Positions 7,747 through 15,230 of a DNA stretch of 64,000 bases are shown here, piece after piece; position 1 is the stretch's first letter, and the number at the start of each line of letters is the position of its first letter. Origin of the DNA: Candidatus Eisenbergiella intestinipullorum (GTDB lineage Bacteria > Bacillota > Clostridia > Lachnospirales > Lachnospiraceae); NCBI GenBank assembly GCA_019119815.1, contig DWWH01000033.1, forward strand, positions 1 to 64,000. Direction: 5' to 3'. The notes under the pieces were generated by a model, which saw only the letters and a list, made by a program, of their open reading frames with translations, was not told where the DNA came from and ran no database searches. Position numbers and translations under genes: made by a program.

Positions 7747-8205
7747 TCATTTTGCGGGGGCATCCCCCTTCAGCGCCACGATCAGAGCGCCGGCCAGGAT
7801 ACAGAAATCGGAAATATTGAAAATGATCTGCCGCAGCGGGGCCCACTTCACGTTAAAGCTGAAATAGTCCACCACATACTTTCTTTTCAGCCGGTCATAC
7901 GTATTGCTCCACGCTCCGCCGAGCAGCAGAGCCAGTCCTGTTTTCAGCGCGCCGAATCCCCGCTTCGTCAGTGTGAACAGAAATACCGCCGACAGCGCCG
8001 CCGTAAGAATGAGTGAAATGACGGCCACGGCCCGCGTCTGTTTTTCTCCCAGATTCAGACAGGCTCCCTCGTTGTGATATTTCCGAAGCAGAATACGACC
8101 CTTCAGGATCTTCTGCGTTTTTCCCTGCTCCAGCGTCTCTTCCATATGATTTTTCAGGAAAAAATCCCCCGTAAAAATGGCTGCGATCAGGCTCAGATAT
8201 TTCAT
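7747..8205 (-). CDS. Signal peptidase II (LspA)-like membrane protein
   Basis: A 152-residue protein with the layout of lipoprotein signal peptidase: an N-terminal helix (LSLIAAIFTGDFFLK), a central helix (AVISLILTAALSAVFLFTL), a third (GLALLLGGAWSNTYDRL) and a C-terminal one (ISDFCILAGALIVALKG). The LspA catalytic pattern is present: WSNTYDRLKRKYVVDYF supplies the first aspartate and FNISDF the second, with NEGACLN matching the conserved Asn-rich first block. The N-terminal region, with many Lys and Glu residues (FLKNHMEETLEQGKTQ), departs from canonical LspA, so this could be a divergent paralogue rather than the housekeeping enzyme. It is convergent with the carbamate-kinase-like gene. Confidence 0.75.
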   Translation of the reverse strand: MKYLSLIAAIFTGDFFLKNHMEETLEQGKTQKILKGRILLRKYHNEGACLNLGEKQTRAVAVISLILTAALSAVFLFTLTKRGFGALKTGLALLLGGAWSNTYDRLKRKYVVDYFSFNVKWAPLRQIIFNISDFCILAGALIVALKGDAPAK

Positions 8206-8280
8206 CCTCTCATCCTCCTTCCCGATACTTCATTCTATCACCCCGGGAGGCTCCTGTCATCCTGCCTTTTCTTTTATCGC

Positions 8281-8309
8281 TTGTCATTTTCTTCCGAAAA
8301 AATTATACT
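8281..8309 (+). promoter_or_regulatory. Promoter of esterase gene with repeated upstream motif
   Basis: TTGTCA (8281-8286), 17 bases, TATACT (8304-8309). The -35 lies inside a 23-base motif (8275-8297) that recurs with one mismatch 80 bases downstream (8355-8377) in the leader. The leader to the ATG at 8449 is about 130 bases. Confidence 0.65.
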
Positions 8310-8448
8310 GAACACGATACGGAACCTTGTTCAAGGAATGCCGGACCGCTCTGCTATCGCTTATCATTTTCTTCCGATGCGGCCTGCCAAAGCACCGCAG
8401 GAAACGCGGCCCCAGCATTCCCTTTATTCCCACATTGGAGGTGGCCTG

Positions 8449-9297
8449 ATGTCTGCAGCTTCTTTTTCTTCTCATACTGACGTTCCTGTGGATCTGTTCC
8501 TTTTCATGGGACAGTCCAATATGGCAGGGCGGGGCATATCCTGCTCCCGTTTTCCGCAGAAGGCTCCCGGCTGTCTGCCGGAAGCCGGCCGGGAATTCCG
8601 GGCAGTCAGTGATCCCGGCCGCCTCTATCCGGTATCTGAACCCTTCGGCCGGCAGGAAAACCGCCCGGGCGGCATCTTTGAACCCGGCATGAAGACCGGT
8701 TCTCTTGTCACCGCCTTCATCAACGCATATTTTCTGCAGACCCGGACGCCCATCGTCGGCGTTTCCGCTTCCAAGGGAGGCTCTTCCATTCTGGAATGGC
8801 AGCCCGGTTCTCCTTACCTGGAGGATGCGTTCATGCGCCTGCAGGCGGCGGAAACCTATCTGGCCTCCGCAGGGCTTCCCATCCGGCACCGCTTCGTCCT
8901 GTGGTGTCAGGGTGAGACGGACGGCGATCTGGGTACGCCTTCCGCCGTTTATGAAGAACGCTTCCGCTGTATGCTGGATATGCTGCTTTCCCATGGTATT
9001 GAGCGGCTCTTCCTGATCCGCATCGGCCGCTTCAACGCTTCTTCGGCCCCTGCAGGCGGACCGGAAGGCGCTTTTCCCGATTATGCCACCATCCGGCGCG
9101 CACAGGAGCAGCTCGCCCTCACCTGCCCGAAGGTCGTCATGGTCTCCCGCTGCTTCGCCGGCATGCGCCGGCAGGGACTGATGAAGGATGCGTTTCACTA
9201 TTACCAGCATGCTTATAATCTGGCGGGGGAAGAGGCCGGCCGAAACGCCGGACAGTATGTGAACAGGCATCTTTCCGAGCCGGATGCTCTACAGTGA
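8449..9297 (+). CDS. SASA-type carbohydrate acetylesterase (SGNH fold)
   Basis: A 282-residue protein starting MSAASFSSHTDVPVDLF, with GGAGG 8 bases before the ATG. It has the sialate O-acetylesterase / family CE6 pattern: FLFMGQSNMAGRG with nucleophile Ser23, SKGGSSILEW, the oxyanion block VLWCQGETDGDLG, and near the C-terminus DAFHYYQHAYNLAG, which supplies the Asp/His. It should remove acetyl groups from sugars, for instance acetylated xylan or sialic acid. No signal peptide is seen, so it probably acts in the cytosol on imported oligosaccharides. It is monocistronic, with its own promoter and a strong terminator. Confidence 0.85.
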   Translation: MSAASFSSHTDVPVDLFLFMGQSNMAGRGISCSRFPQKAPGCLPEAGREFRAVSDPGRLYPVSEPFGRQENRPGGIFEPGMKTGSLVTAFINAYFLQTRTPIVGVSASKGGSSILEWQPGSPYLEDAFMRLQAAETYLASAGLPIRHRFVLWCQGETDGDLGTPSAVYEERFRCMLDMLLSHGIERLFLIRIGRFNASSAPAGGPEGAFPDYATIRRAQEQLALTCPKVVMVSRCFAGMRRQGLMKDAFHYYQHAYNLAGEEAGRNAGQYVNRHLSEPDALQ

Positions 9298-9301
9298 TTT
9301 C

Positions 9302-9362
9302 AAAAAAGGCTGTCTGCCCGGCCCAGGGAGCAGTTCCCCCTGCCGGACAGACAGCCTTTTTT
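9302..9362. terminator. Bidirectional terminator
   Basis: A long stem AAAAAAGGCTGTCTG / CAGACAGCCTTTTTT brackets an inner CCGGC/GCCGG stem. With A runs on one side and T runs on the other, it can serve both the esterase gene and the convergent NlpC/P60 gene. Confidence 0.9.
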
Positions 9363-10692
9363 ATCCCACGATCCGTCTCACCGAAAGGATCGTCTTGTAA
9401 GCGGCGTTGCCGTATTTGATCCCCGTCTTGACGCTGCTGGCGTGGACGATCCGGCCATTCCCAAGATAGATGGCCACGTGGCCGGCATAGCAGATCAGAT
9501 CGCCCGGCTGGGCTTCCGCATAGGAAACCTCCCGTCCCGCACTCCTCTGCTCAGAGGAGGTTCGGGGAATGCTGTAGCCAAAGGCCTTGTATACTGACTG
9601 AGTAAAACCGGAGCAGTCCGCACCTTCCGTCAGGCTGGTACCGCCGGGCACGTAGGGATTTCCCACGAACTGGCAGGCGAAGTTTGCGATCTCGCTTCCC
9701 TTGGCAGAGCTGCCGCCCGAAGAGGACGCGGTGCTGGCAGCAGCGCTTTCCGAAGCCTTCTGTGATTCCTTTTCAGATTCTTTTTCGGATTCCTTCTTTG
9801 ATTCCTGCTCCGAGGCCGAGGAGGCTTCCTTCTTCTTCTTTTCCTCTTCCGCCTTTCTGCTTTCCTCCGCTTTCCGGCTCTCTTCTGCCCTGCGGCTTTC
9901 CTCCTCTGCCCTTCGCTGAGCCTCTTCTTCTTCCGCCCGCTTGCTCTCTTCCGCAGCGGCAAGCTGTCTGATCTCCTCGTTCTGCTTCTGGATCTTCTCC
10001 TTATAGACTGCGGCCTGCTCCTGCGCCTTCGCAAGATCCTTTTCGTAATCGGCGGAAATGGCCTTCTGTTCGTCCAGGGACTCCTGCAGGGAAGCTTCCT
10101 CCTGCTCCAGCTCGTACTGGGATGCTTCCAGATCTGACTTCTTGACCTCCAGGTCTTCCTTCAGCTGAGCCACTTCCTCCACGGTAGCCGCATAATCGTC
10201 CAGCATCTTCCGGTCATAGGTATAGATCTCCTGCACGTATTCCGCCTTATTCAGAAGATCTCCCCAGCTTTTCGCCTCCAGAAGGATCTGGAGATAGCTG
10301 TTTTCCCCCTTTTCATAGAGGTACTGGATCCTCTTTTTCATGGCGGTATACTGCCGCTCTTCTTTTTCCTTTGCCGCATCATAATCTTTCTGTGCCTGGC
10401 CGATCTGTTCCTCCGTATCTGCGATCTCTTCTTCCATCAGGTCTACGCTCACCATGATCTCAGCGATCTGGCCGGTCAGCTCGTCGATCTGGGCGTCCAC
10501 ATCCTCTTTTTCCCCGGTCAGGTCGCTGATCTGGTCATTGATGGCATCCAGCTCATCCTGGGTGCTGTTCTTCTGGCTTTCCTTTTCCTGTCTCTGTTTT
10601 TTCAGCTCGCTGCTGCTGGTTGCAGATACCGGCTGTACCGCTGAAAATGCAACCATGATGATCAAAAACAGACTGAAAAGTTTCTTTCGCAT
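9361..10692 (-). CDS. Secreted NlpC/P60 peptidoglycan endopeptidase with coiled coil
   Basis: A 443-residue exported cell-wall hydrolase. A signal peptide (MRKKLFSLFLIIMVAFSAVQ, likely cleaved after VSA) is followed by a long coiled coil (about residues 25-235) like that of CwlO and PcsB. Next comes a Ser/Glu/Lys/Ala low-complexity linker (about 235-325), then the NlpC/P60 domain from about 330. The catalytic residues are Cys360 in GADCSGF, His405 in YAGHVAIY and His417 in IVHASS. Enzymes of this type cut the stem peptide and are often controlled by FtsEX acting on the coiled coil; no ftsEX gene is nearby. AAGGG 7 bases before the ATG supports the start. The repetitive linker is the variable part. 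Confidence 0.93.
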   Translation of the reverse strand: MRKKLFSLFLIIMVAFSAVQPVSATSSSELKKQRQEKESQKNSTQDELDAINDQISDLTGEKEDVDAQIDELTGQIAEIMVSVDLMEEEIADTEEQIGQAQKDYDAAKEKEERQYTAMKKRIQYLYEKGENSYLQILLEAKSWGDLLNKAEYVQEIYTYDRKMLDDYAATVEEVAQLKEDLEVKKSDLEASQYELEQEEASLQESLDEQKAISADYEKDLAKAQEQAAVYKEKIQKQNEEIRQLAAAEESKRAEEEEAQRRAEEESRRAEESRKAEESRKAEEEKKKKEASSASEQESKKESEKESEKESQKASESAAASTASSSGGSSAKGSEIANFACQFVGNPYVPGGTSLTEGADCSGFTQSVYKAFGYSIPRTSSEQRSAGREVSYAEAQPGDLICYAGHVAIYLGNGRIVHASSVKTGIKYGNAAYKTILSVRRIVG

Positions 10693-10807
10693 ATCCTGTC
10701 CCTTCTTTATCGCAGTGTAAGTCAGTACCGGGGGCCGAAAGCCGCCTCCGAAGGCTCTGTATCAGATGCCGTCCGCAACTTCGCGGCTTTGCAGAAAATG
10801 GATCACA

Positions 10808-12199
10808 TCACAGGTCGCAGTTTTTCACGGTTCTGGGGAAGGGGATAACGTCTCTGATATTGCCCATTCCGGTCAGATACATGACACAGCGCTCAAAGCC
10901 CAGCCCGAAGCCGGCGTGGCGCGCGGATCCGTAACGGCGCAGATCCAGATAAAATTCATAATCCTCCCGCTTCAGTCCCAGCTCGTCCATTCTCTTTTCC
11001 AGAAGCTCCAGCTTGTCCTCTCTCTGGCTTCCGCCGATGATCTCTCCGATGCCGGGCACCAGGCAGTCCATGGCGGCGACGGTCTTTCCGTCCTCATTCA
11101 GCTTCATATAAAAAGCTTTGATCTCCTTCGGATAATCGGTCACAAATACGGGACGTTTGAATTCCTTTTCCGTCAGATAGCGCTCATGCTCTGTCTGCAG
11201 GTCGCTGCCCCAATGTACCTTGTATTCAAATTCATCGTTATGCTTTTCCAGGATCTCAATAGCCTCCGTGTAGGTCACATGGCCGAATTCCGAATCCAGC
11301 ACGTGTTGCAGCCGCTCGATCAGACCCTTGTCCACGAACTGATTGAAGAACGCCATCTCCTCCGGCGCGTTCTCCAGCACATAGCGGATGATATATTTCA
11401 GCATGCTCTCCGCCAGGATCATATCATCCTTCAGGTCAGCGAAGCACATTTCCGGCTCGATCATCCAGAACTCCGCGGCATGGCGGGTGGTGTTGGAATT
11501 TTCCGCACGGAAGGTGGGGCCGAAGGTGTAGACATTGCGGAAGGCAAAGGCATAGGTCTCCGCGTCAAGCTGACCGCTGACCGTCAGGTTGGTGGGCTTT
11601 CCGAAGAAGTCCTGGCTGTAATCCACCTTTCCGTCCGCCGTCTTCGGCACGTTTTCCAGATTCAGGGTAGTCACCTGGAACATCTCTCCCGCGCCCTCGC
11701 AGTCGCTTCCGGTGATCAGGGGAGTATGCACATAGACGAAGCCCTTTTCCTGGAAGAAGCGGTGGATGGCGTATGCTGCCAGAGAGCGGACACGGAACAC
11801 CGCCTGGAAGGTATTGGTCCTGGCGCGCAGGTGGGAAATGGTGCGAAGGTATTCAAAGCTGTGACGCTTCTTCTGAAGCGGATAGTCGGACGGGGACGCA
11901 CCTTCAACGGCGACCTCCTCCGCCTGCATCTCCAGAGGCTGCTTCGCGCCGGGCGTCTCCACGATGGTTCCGGTCACGATCACTGCCGCCCCCACGCCGA
12001 TCTTTGCGATGGAGGCAAAATCGGCGAGCTTATCGGAATAGACCACCTGCAGCGGCTCAAAAAAGCTTCCGTCATTGACCACCAGGAAGCCGAAGGTCTT
12101 GGAATCCCGGTTGCTTCTTACCCAGCCGCCTACTGTCACCTTCTTTCCTGCATAGCTTTCTTTTTCTCTGAACAGATCTCTGATGTTTGTCAGTTCCAT
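10808..12199 (-). CDS. asnS: Asparaginyl-tRNA synthetase
   Basis: A 463-residue class II synthetase that charges tRNA-Asn. It starts [15 protein letters not shown], since GGAGG lies 5 bases before this ATG; the frame opens four codons earlier. It has the N-terminal OB-fold anticodon-binding domain ([20 protein letters not shown]), motif 2 ([20 protein letters not shown]) and motif 3 ([20 protein letters not shown]). [20 protein letters not shown] and the C-terminus [15 protein letters not shown] are typical of bacterial AsnRS rather than AspRS. The length fits the family. It follows the trigger-factor-like gene after 59 bp, probably in one transcript; no T-box leader fits in that gap. Confidence 0.97.
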   Translation of the reverse strand: MELTNIRDLFREKESYAGKKVTVGGWVRSNRDSKTFGFLVVNDGSFFEPLQVVYSDKLADFASIAKIGVGAAVIVTGTIVETPGAKQPLEMQAEEVAVEGASPSDYPLQKKRHSFEYLRTISHLRARTNTFQAVFRVRSLAAYAIHRFFQEKGFVYVHTPLITGSDCEGAGEMFQVTTLNLENVPKTADGKVDYSQDFFGKPTNLTVSGQLDAETYAFAFRNVYTFGPTFRAENSNTTRHAAEFWMIEPEMCFADLKDDMILAESMLKYIIRYVLENAPEEMAFFNQFVDKGLIERLQHVLDSEFGHVTYTEAIEILEKHNDEFEYKVHWGSDLQTEHERYLTEKEFKRPVFVTDYPKEIKAFYMKLNEDGKTVAAMDCLVPGIGEIIGGSQREDKLELLEKRMDELGLKREDYEFYLDLRRYGSARHAGFGLGFERCVMYLTGMGNIRDVIPFPRTVKNCDL

Positions 12200-12258
12200 T
12201 TTTTCCTCCATTTCAAGGCGTTTTCACGCCGTGATCGCTGATTTGTGATGCCTGCGCC

Positions 12259-13581
12259 TCAGTCCTGTGCGCTTTCTATCTCTGCGGCCTGTGTTCCTTC
12301 CGTCTCTGCGCCCTGCGTTTCTGCGGTCTGCGTTTCTTCTGCTTCTGCGGTCTGCGTCTCCTCCGTCTGCGCCGTCTCCTCCGTCTGCGCCGTCTCCGCC
12401 GGCTCAGCGGACTGTTCCGACTCAGGCTGTACCTCCGTAACCACCGCATTTTCCATCAGGAAATCCAGCACTTTCTCTGACATCATGTATTCCCGATAGC
12501 CCTCCACATCCAGAGCCGCACGGTATTCCTCCGCATCGTCATAGCCCATGGACTGAGCGTTTTCTTCAATCTCCGCATCCAGCTCCTCGTCCGTCACCTC
12601 AAGGCCCTCCGCTTCGGCAATGGCCTGCATGGTGAGGATCTCCTTTCCCGCTTCCACCGCCGATTCCCGGACGGCGTCCTCCGAGCTTCCCTGCAGAGTC
12701 AGGAAGGTTTCCAGATCGTAGCCGTACATGGAAGCATAATAGGTCATATTGTCGATGAGGCGGCTGTAATAGCGGTCCGTCATATCCTCCGGCGGATCCT
12801 GCAGCGTGGAATCGGCCATGACTGCTTCCAGCACCGCCACCTCAGCATTGGCGTCCCGGTTCTCCTGCTCCTGTTCCATCAGGAGGTCATAGACGTACTG
12901 CCGGTATTCCTCCACCGTAGACGCGCCCACGTCCAGTCCCTGGACGAATTCATCCGTCAGCTCGGGAAGGGTCTCCACGCTGATGCTGTTGACCGTCACG
13001 GTAAAGACCGCATCCTTTCCGGCCACCTCCGTACCGTGGTAATCTTCGGGGAAGGTCACCTGAATGTCCCTGGTCTCTCCCTTTTCGGCGCCGATCAGAC
13101 CGTCCTCGAAGCCATCGATAAAGGAACCGGAACCGATGGTCAGATCGTATCCCTGTGCGGTTCCGCCGTCAAAGGCCACGCCGTCGATCTTGCCTTCATA
13201 ATCAATGTTGACAATGTCTCCTTCCTGAACAGGTCTGTCCGTGATCTCCGTTTTGATCATATTGCTCTGCAGCACGTAGTCGATATAGCTGTCCATATAT
13301 TCATCCGTCACCACGGCAGCATCCACAGACACCTCGACTCCCTTATAGTTTCCCAGCGTCACATAATCCGCCACATTGATCCCGTTCAGATAAGCCTGCG
13401 GACCAAAATCCTCCGTTTCCGTACCGGTTCCGCTTTCCGCTGTGCTCTCCGTTTCCGTGCTATTCTGCAAAGCGCTCTCCTGCTCTGCTCCGGCGTCCGT
13501 GCCCGAGCAGCCTGTGAGCAGCATGCCGAGCAGGGCCGCGCCGGCTGCCGGAAGCGCCGCCATTCTGATCCATTTTTTCAT
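12259..13581 (-). CDS. Lipoprotein trigger-factor-like peptidyl-prolyl isomerase
   Basis: A 439-residue exported foldase. MKKWIRMAALPAAGAALLGM plus the lipobox LLTGC gives a lipid-anchored Cys. After a Thr/Ser/Glu-rich spacer, the FKBP-type domain of trigger factor follows (VQEGDIVNIDYEGKIDGVAF, GSFIDGFEDGLIGAEKGE). Then comes the SurA-like helical C-domain (about residues 200-380). The last 55 residues are low-complexity repeats of T-E-E-T-A-Q and T-E-T-Q-x-A type. Unlike ribosome-bound Tig, it lacks the N-terminal ribosome-binding domain and should act outside the membrane. GAGGAG sits 3 bases from the ATG. A TACAAT -10 is visible on the minus strand near 13690. It is followed by asnS. Confidence 0.9.
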   Translation of the reverse strand: MKKWIRMAALPAAGAALLGMLLTGCSGTDAGAEQESALQNSTETESTAESGTGTETEDFGPQAYLNGINVADYVTLGNYKGVEVSVDAAVVTDEYMDSYIDYVLQSNMIKTEITDRPVQEGDIVNIDYEGKIDGVAFDGGTAQGYDLTIGSGSFIDGFEDGLIGAEKGETRDIQVTFPEDYHGTEVAGKDAVFTVTVNSISVETLPELTDEFVQGLDVGASTVEEYRQYVYDLLMEQEQENRDANAEVAVLEAVMADSTLQDPPEDMTDRYYSRLIDNMTYYASMYGYDLETFLTLQGSSEDAVRESAVEAGKEILTMQAIAEAEGLEVTDEELDAEIEENAQSMGYDDAEEYRAALDVEGYREYMMSEKVLDFLMENAVVTEVQPESEQSAEPAETAQTEETAQTEETQTAEAEETQTAETQGAETEGTQAAEIESAQD

Positions 13582-13739
13582 CTTCTCCTCTTTCCGCCGC
13601 CGGAAGGCGGCTTTGTTTTCGGAAGGGAAAACCAAAGCGTTTTCTCCGCTCCTTTCACCTGCATCTCTGCATTGTTTTTCATTGTATCATATTTTTTTCT
13701 TCCTTAAAACCCTTTGTCCGCTAAATTCCCAAATTCACG

Positions 13740-13873
13740 TTACAGCTCAGCCTTCGGCAGAGCTGATAACGGCATCCGGCCATTCCAGGCGCTTCGCGCC
13801 AGGCCGGATGCTTCCAGCCGGTCTGTTTTCGTACGGTCTGCGCAGGGAATGCGCAGACCTGGCTGAGTCGTAA
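13740..13873 (+). mobile_element. Structured repeat element, copy 2 (134 bp)
   Basis: Same element as at 2949 and 44834, differing by a few substitutions and one extra base. The ends TTAC and GTAA and both internal hairpins are kept. The flanks (CAAATTCACG before, CAAATTTATT after) agree at only 7 of 10 positions, so the target duplication here is decayed or altered. It lies between the divergent trigger-factor-like gene and the membrane-protein gene, 68 bp before the latter's -35. The surrounding 459-bp gap (13582-14040) holds nothing else apart from promoters. Confidence 0.85.
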
Positions 13874-13941
13874 CAAATTTATTCACATCCTGCCATGAAG
13901 CGGCCGGAACGGCTGAATGCCGGCAAAACGTGCATCCTCCC

Positions 13942-13970
13942 TTGCCTTGTCCCCGAAATTCTGCTACAAT
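13942..13970 (+). promoter_or_regulatory. Promoter of 159-residue membrane-protein gene
   Basis: TTGCCT (13942-13947), 17-base spacer, TACAAT (13965-13970). Confidence 0.75.
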
Positions 13971-14040
13971 AGCCTTGCGTTTTACCAAATTTCATCAGAA
14001 AAATGCCGCCGGAGGGCGGCGGAAAAGAGGAGGTTGCCTC

Positions 14041-14520
14041 GTGAGTCCCGTAACAATCGTATTACTGGTAATCCTGGCCGTACTGATCATCGCTGTGGTG
14101 GCACTGTACTTTTTCGGCAAAAAGGCCCAGAAAAAGCAGGCGGAGCAGCAGGAACAGATCGAAGCGTACAAGCAGACCGTTTCCATGCTGATCATAGACA
14201 AGAAACGGATGAAGCTGAAGGATGCCGGACTTCCCTCCATGGTGCTGGAACAGACGCCCAAGCTTCTGCGCCGCGCCAAGCTTCCCATCGTAAAGGCCAA
14301 GATCGGTCCTCAGATCATGACGCTGGTGTGCGAGGAAAGCATTTTCGATCTCGTCCCGGTAAAAAAGGAAGTGAAGGCCACAGTGAGCGGTATCTATATC
14401 ACCGCGGTAAAAGGGCTTCATGGAAATTCCCTGGCAAAGCCCGCTCAGAAGAAAAAGAGCTGGTTCAAGCGTCAGGTGGAGAAGCTTCAGGAGAAGGCCG
14501 GAGCAAAGCCGCTCAAGTAA
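14041..14520 (+). CDS. Single-span membrane-anchored protein of unknown function
   Basis: A 159-residue protein starting at GTG 14041, with GAGGAGG 7 bases upstream; the longer frame to 13930 overlaps the promoter and is not used. The first 28 residues are a transmembrane helix (VTIVLLVILAVLIIAVVALY), followed by a basic coiled segment (GKKAQKKQAEQQEQIEAYKQ). After that comes a compact part with MLIIDKKRMKLKDAGLPSMV and LVPVKKEVKATVSGIYI, ending in a Lys-rich tail. The topology should place the body in the cytosol. I do not recognise a family. A hairpin follows, then a nitroreductase gene that may be co-transcribed. Confidence 0.8.
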   Translation: MSPVTIVLLVILAVLIIAVVALYFFGKKAQKKQAEQQEQIEAYKQTVSMLIIDKKRMKLKDAGLPSMVLEQTPKLLRRAKLPIVKAKIGPQIMTLVCEESIFDLVPVKKEVKATVSGIYITAVKGLHGNSLAKPAQKKKSWFKRQVEKLQEKAGAKPLK

Positions 14521-14558
14521 GCGGAGGAACCGTCAGGACCGCATATGCGCACCCAAAA

Positions 14559-14592
14559 GCGGGCGGCAGAGGCTGTTGTCTCTGCCGCCCGC
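14559..14592. terminator. Strong hairpin without T run
   Basis: A 13-bp perfect stem (14559-14571 with 14580-14592) with an 8-base loop sits between the membrane-protein and nitroreductase genes. No T run follows on the plus strand, so it may only attenuate or protect the message. Confidence 0.5.
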
Positions 14593-14615
14593 ACTTCATA
14601 CAGGAGGGATCATTC

Positions 14616-15194
14616 ATGTTAAAAGATCTGGTTTTAAAAAACAGAAGCTGCCGCTGCTATGACCGCACGCGGGCAGTCACAAGGGAGGAGCTGCTGGAAT
14701 TCGTGGACCTCGCCAGATGCACGGCTTCCAGCGCGAACACCCAGCCGCTGAAGTATCACATCGCCTGCGAACCGTCCGAAACCGCCCGGATCCAGGAGCT
14801 GACCGGATGGGCTGCCGCCCTGCCGCAGCTGAAGCTTCCCCGTCCGGGCACGGAGCCTGTCGCATTTATCGTCATCTGCCTGGACACGGACATCGCTTCC
14901 AATGAAACCGCCTTCTTAAGGGATGTGGGCATCGCCGCCCAGACCATGCTCCTTGCCGCGACGGAAAAAGGTCTCGGCGGATGTATGATCGGAAATTTCA
15001 AAAAGGAAGCGCTCCACGAGCTGCTCCGACTCCCCGGATCCATCGTTCCGAATCTGGTCGTCGCCTTCGGCAAGCCCGCGGAGCAGATCGTGCTCACCCA
15101 GACAGGGCCGGACGGAAGCACCCGCTATTACCGGGACGAAACGGGAACGGTCCACTATGTTCCCAAGCGCTCCCTGAAGGACGTTCTGATCTGA
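14616..15194 (+). CDS. Nitroreductase-family flavoprotein
   Basis: A 192-residue FMN-dependent oxidoreductase starting MLKDLVLKNRSCRCYD, with GGAGG 9 bases before the ATG. Family features are the N-terminal RSCRCYD (usually RSxRxF), the FMN-contacting DLARCTASSANTQPLKYHI, DVGIAAQTMLLAATEKGLGG, and the C-terminal VVAFGKPAEQIVL. The natural substrate of such enzymes is seldom clear; quinones, flavins or nitro compounds are typical. It is downstream of the single-span membrane protein and convergent with the rhamnosidase gene. The length is normal for the compact subfamily. Confidence 0.9.
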   Translation: MLKDLVLKNRSCRCYDRTRAVTREELLEFVDLARCTASSANTQPLKYHIACEPSETARIQELTGWAAALPQLKLPRPGTEPVAFIVICLDTDIASNETAFLRDVGIAAQTMLLAATEKGLGGCMIGNFKKEALHELLRLPGSIVPNLVVAFGKPAEQIVLTQTGPDGSTRYYRDETGTVHYVPKRSLKDVLI

Positions 15195-15230
15195 AAGAAG
15201 TCCTGAGCCGGAAGGAAGTTTTGGGCCGCG

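Noticed and set aside
8074-8448. N-terminal extension of the esterase from the long open frame
   Set aside because: It spans the promoter TTGTCA/TATACT; the ATG at 8449 has a strong GGAGG site and starts just before the SGNH block.
12200-12258. T-box leader before asnS
   Set aside because: Only 59 bases separate asnS from the preceding gene, too short for a T-box.
13740-13873. Repeat copies as tRNA or small structured RNA genes because of the cloverleaf-like stems
   Set aside because: No acceptor/CCA, anticodon loop or T-loop consensus; the exact flanking duplications at two copies favour insertion of a mobile unit.
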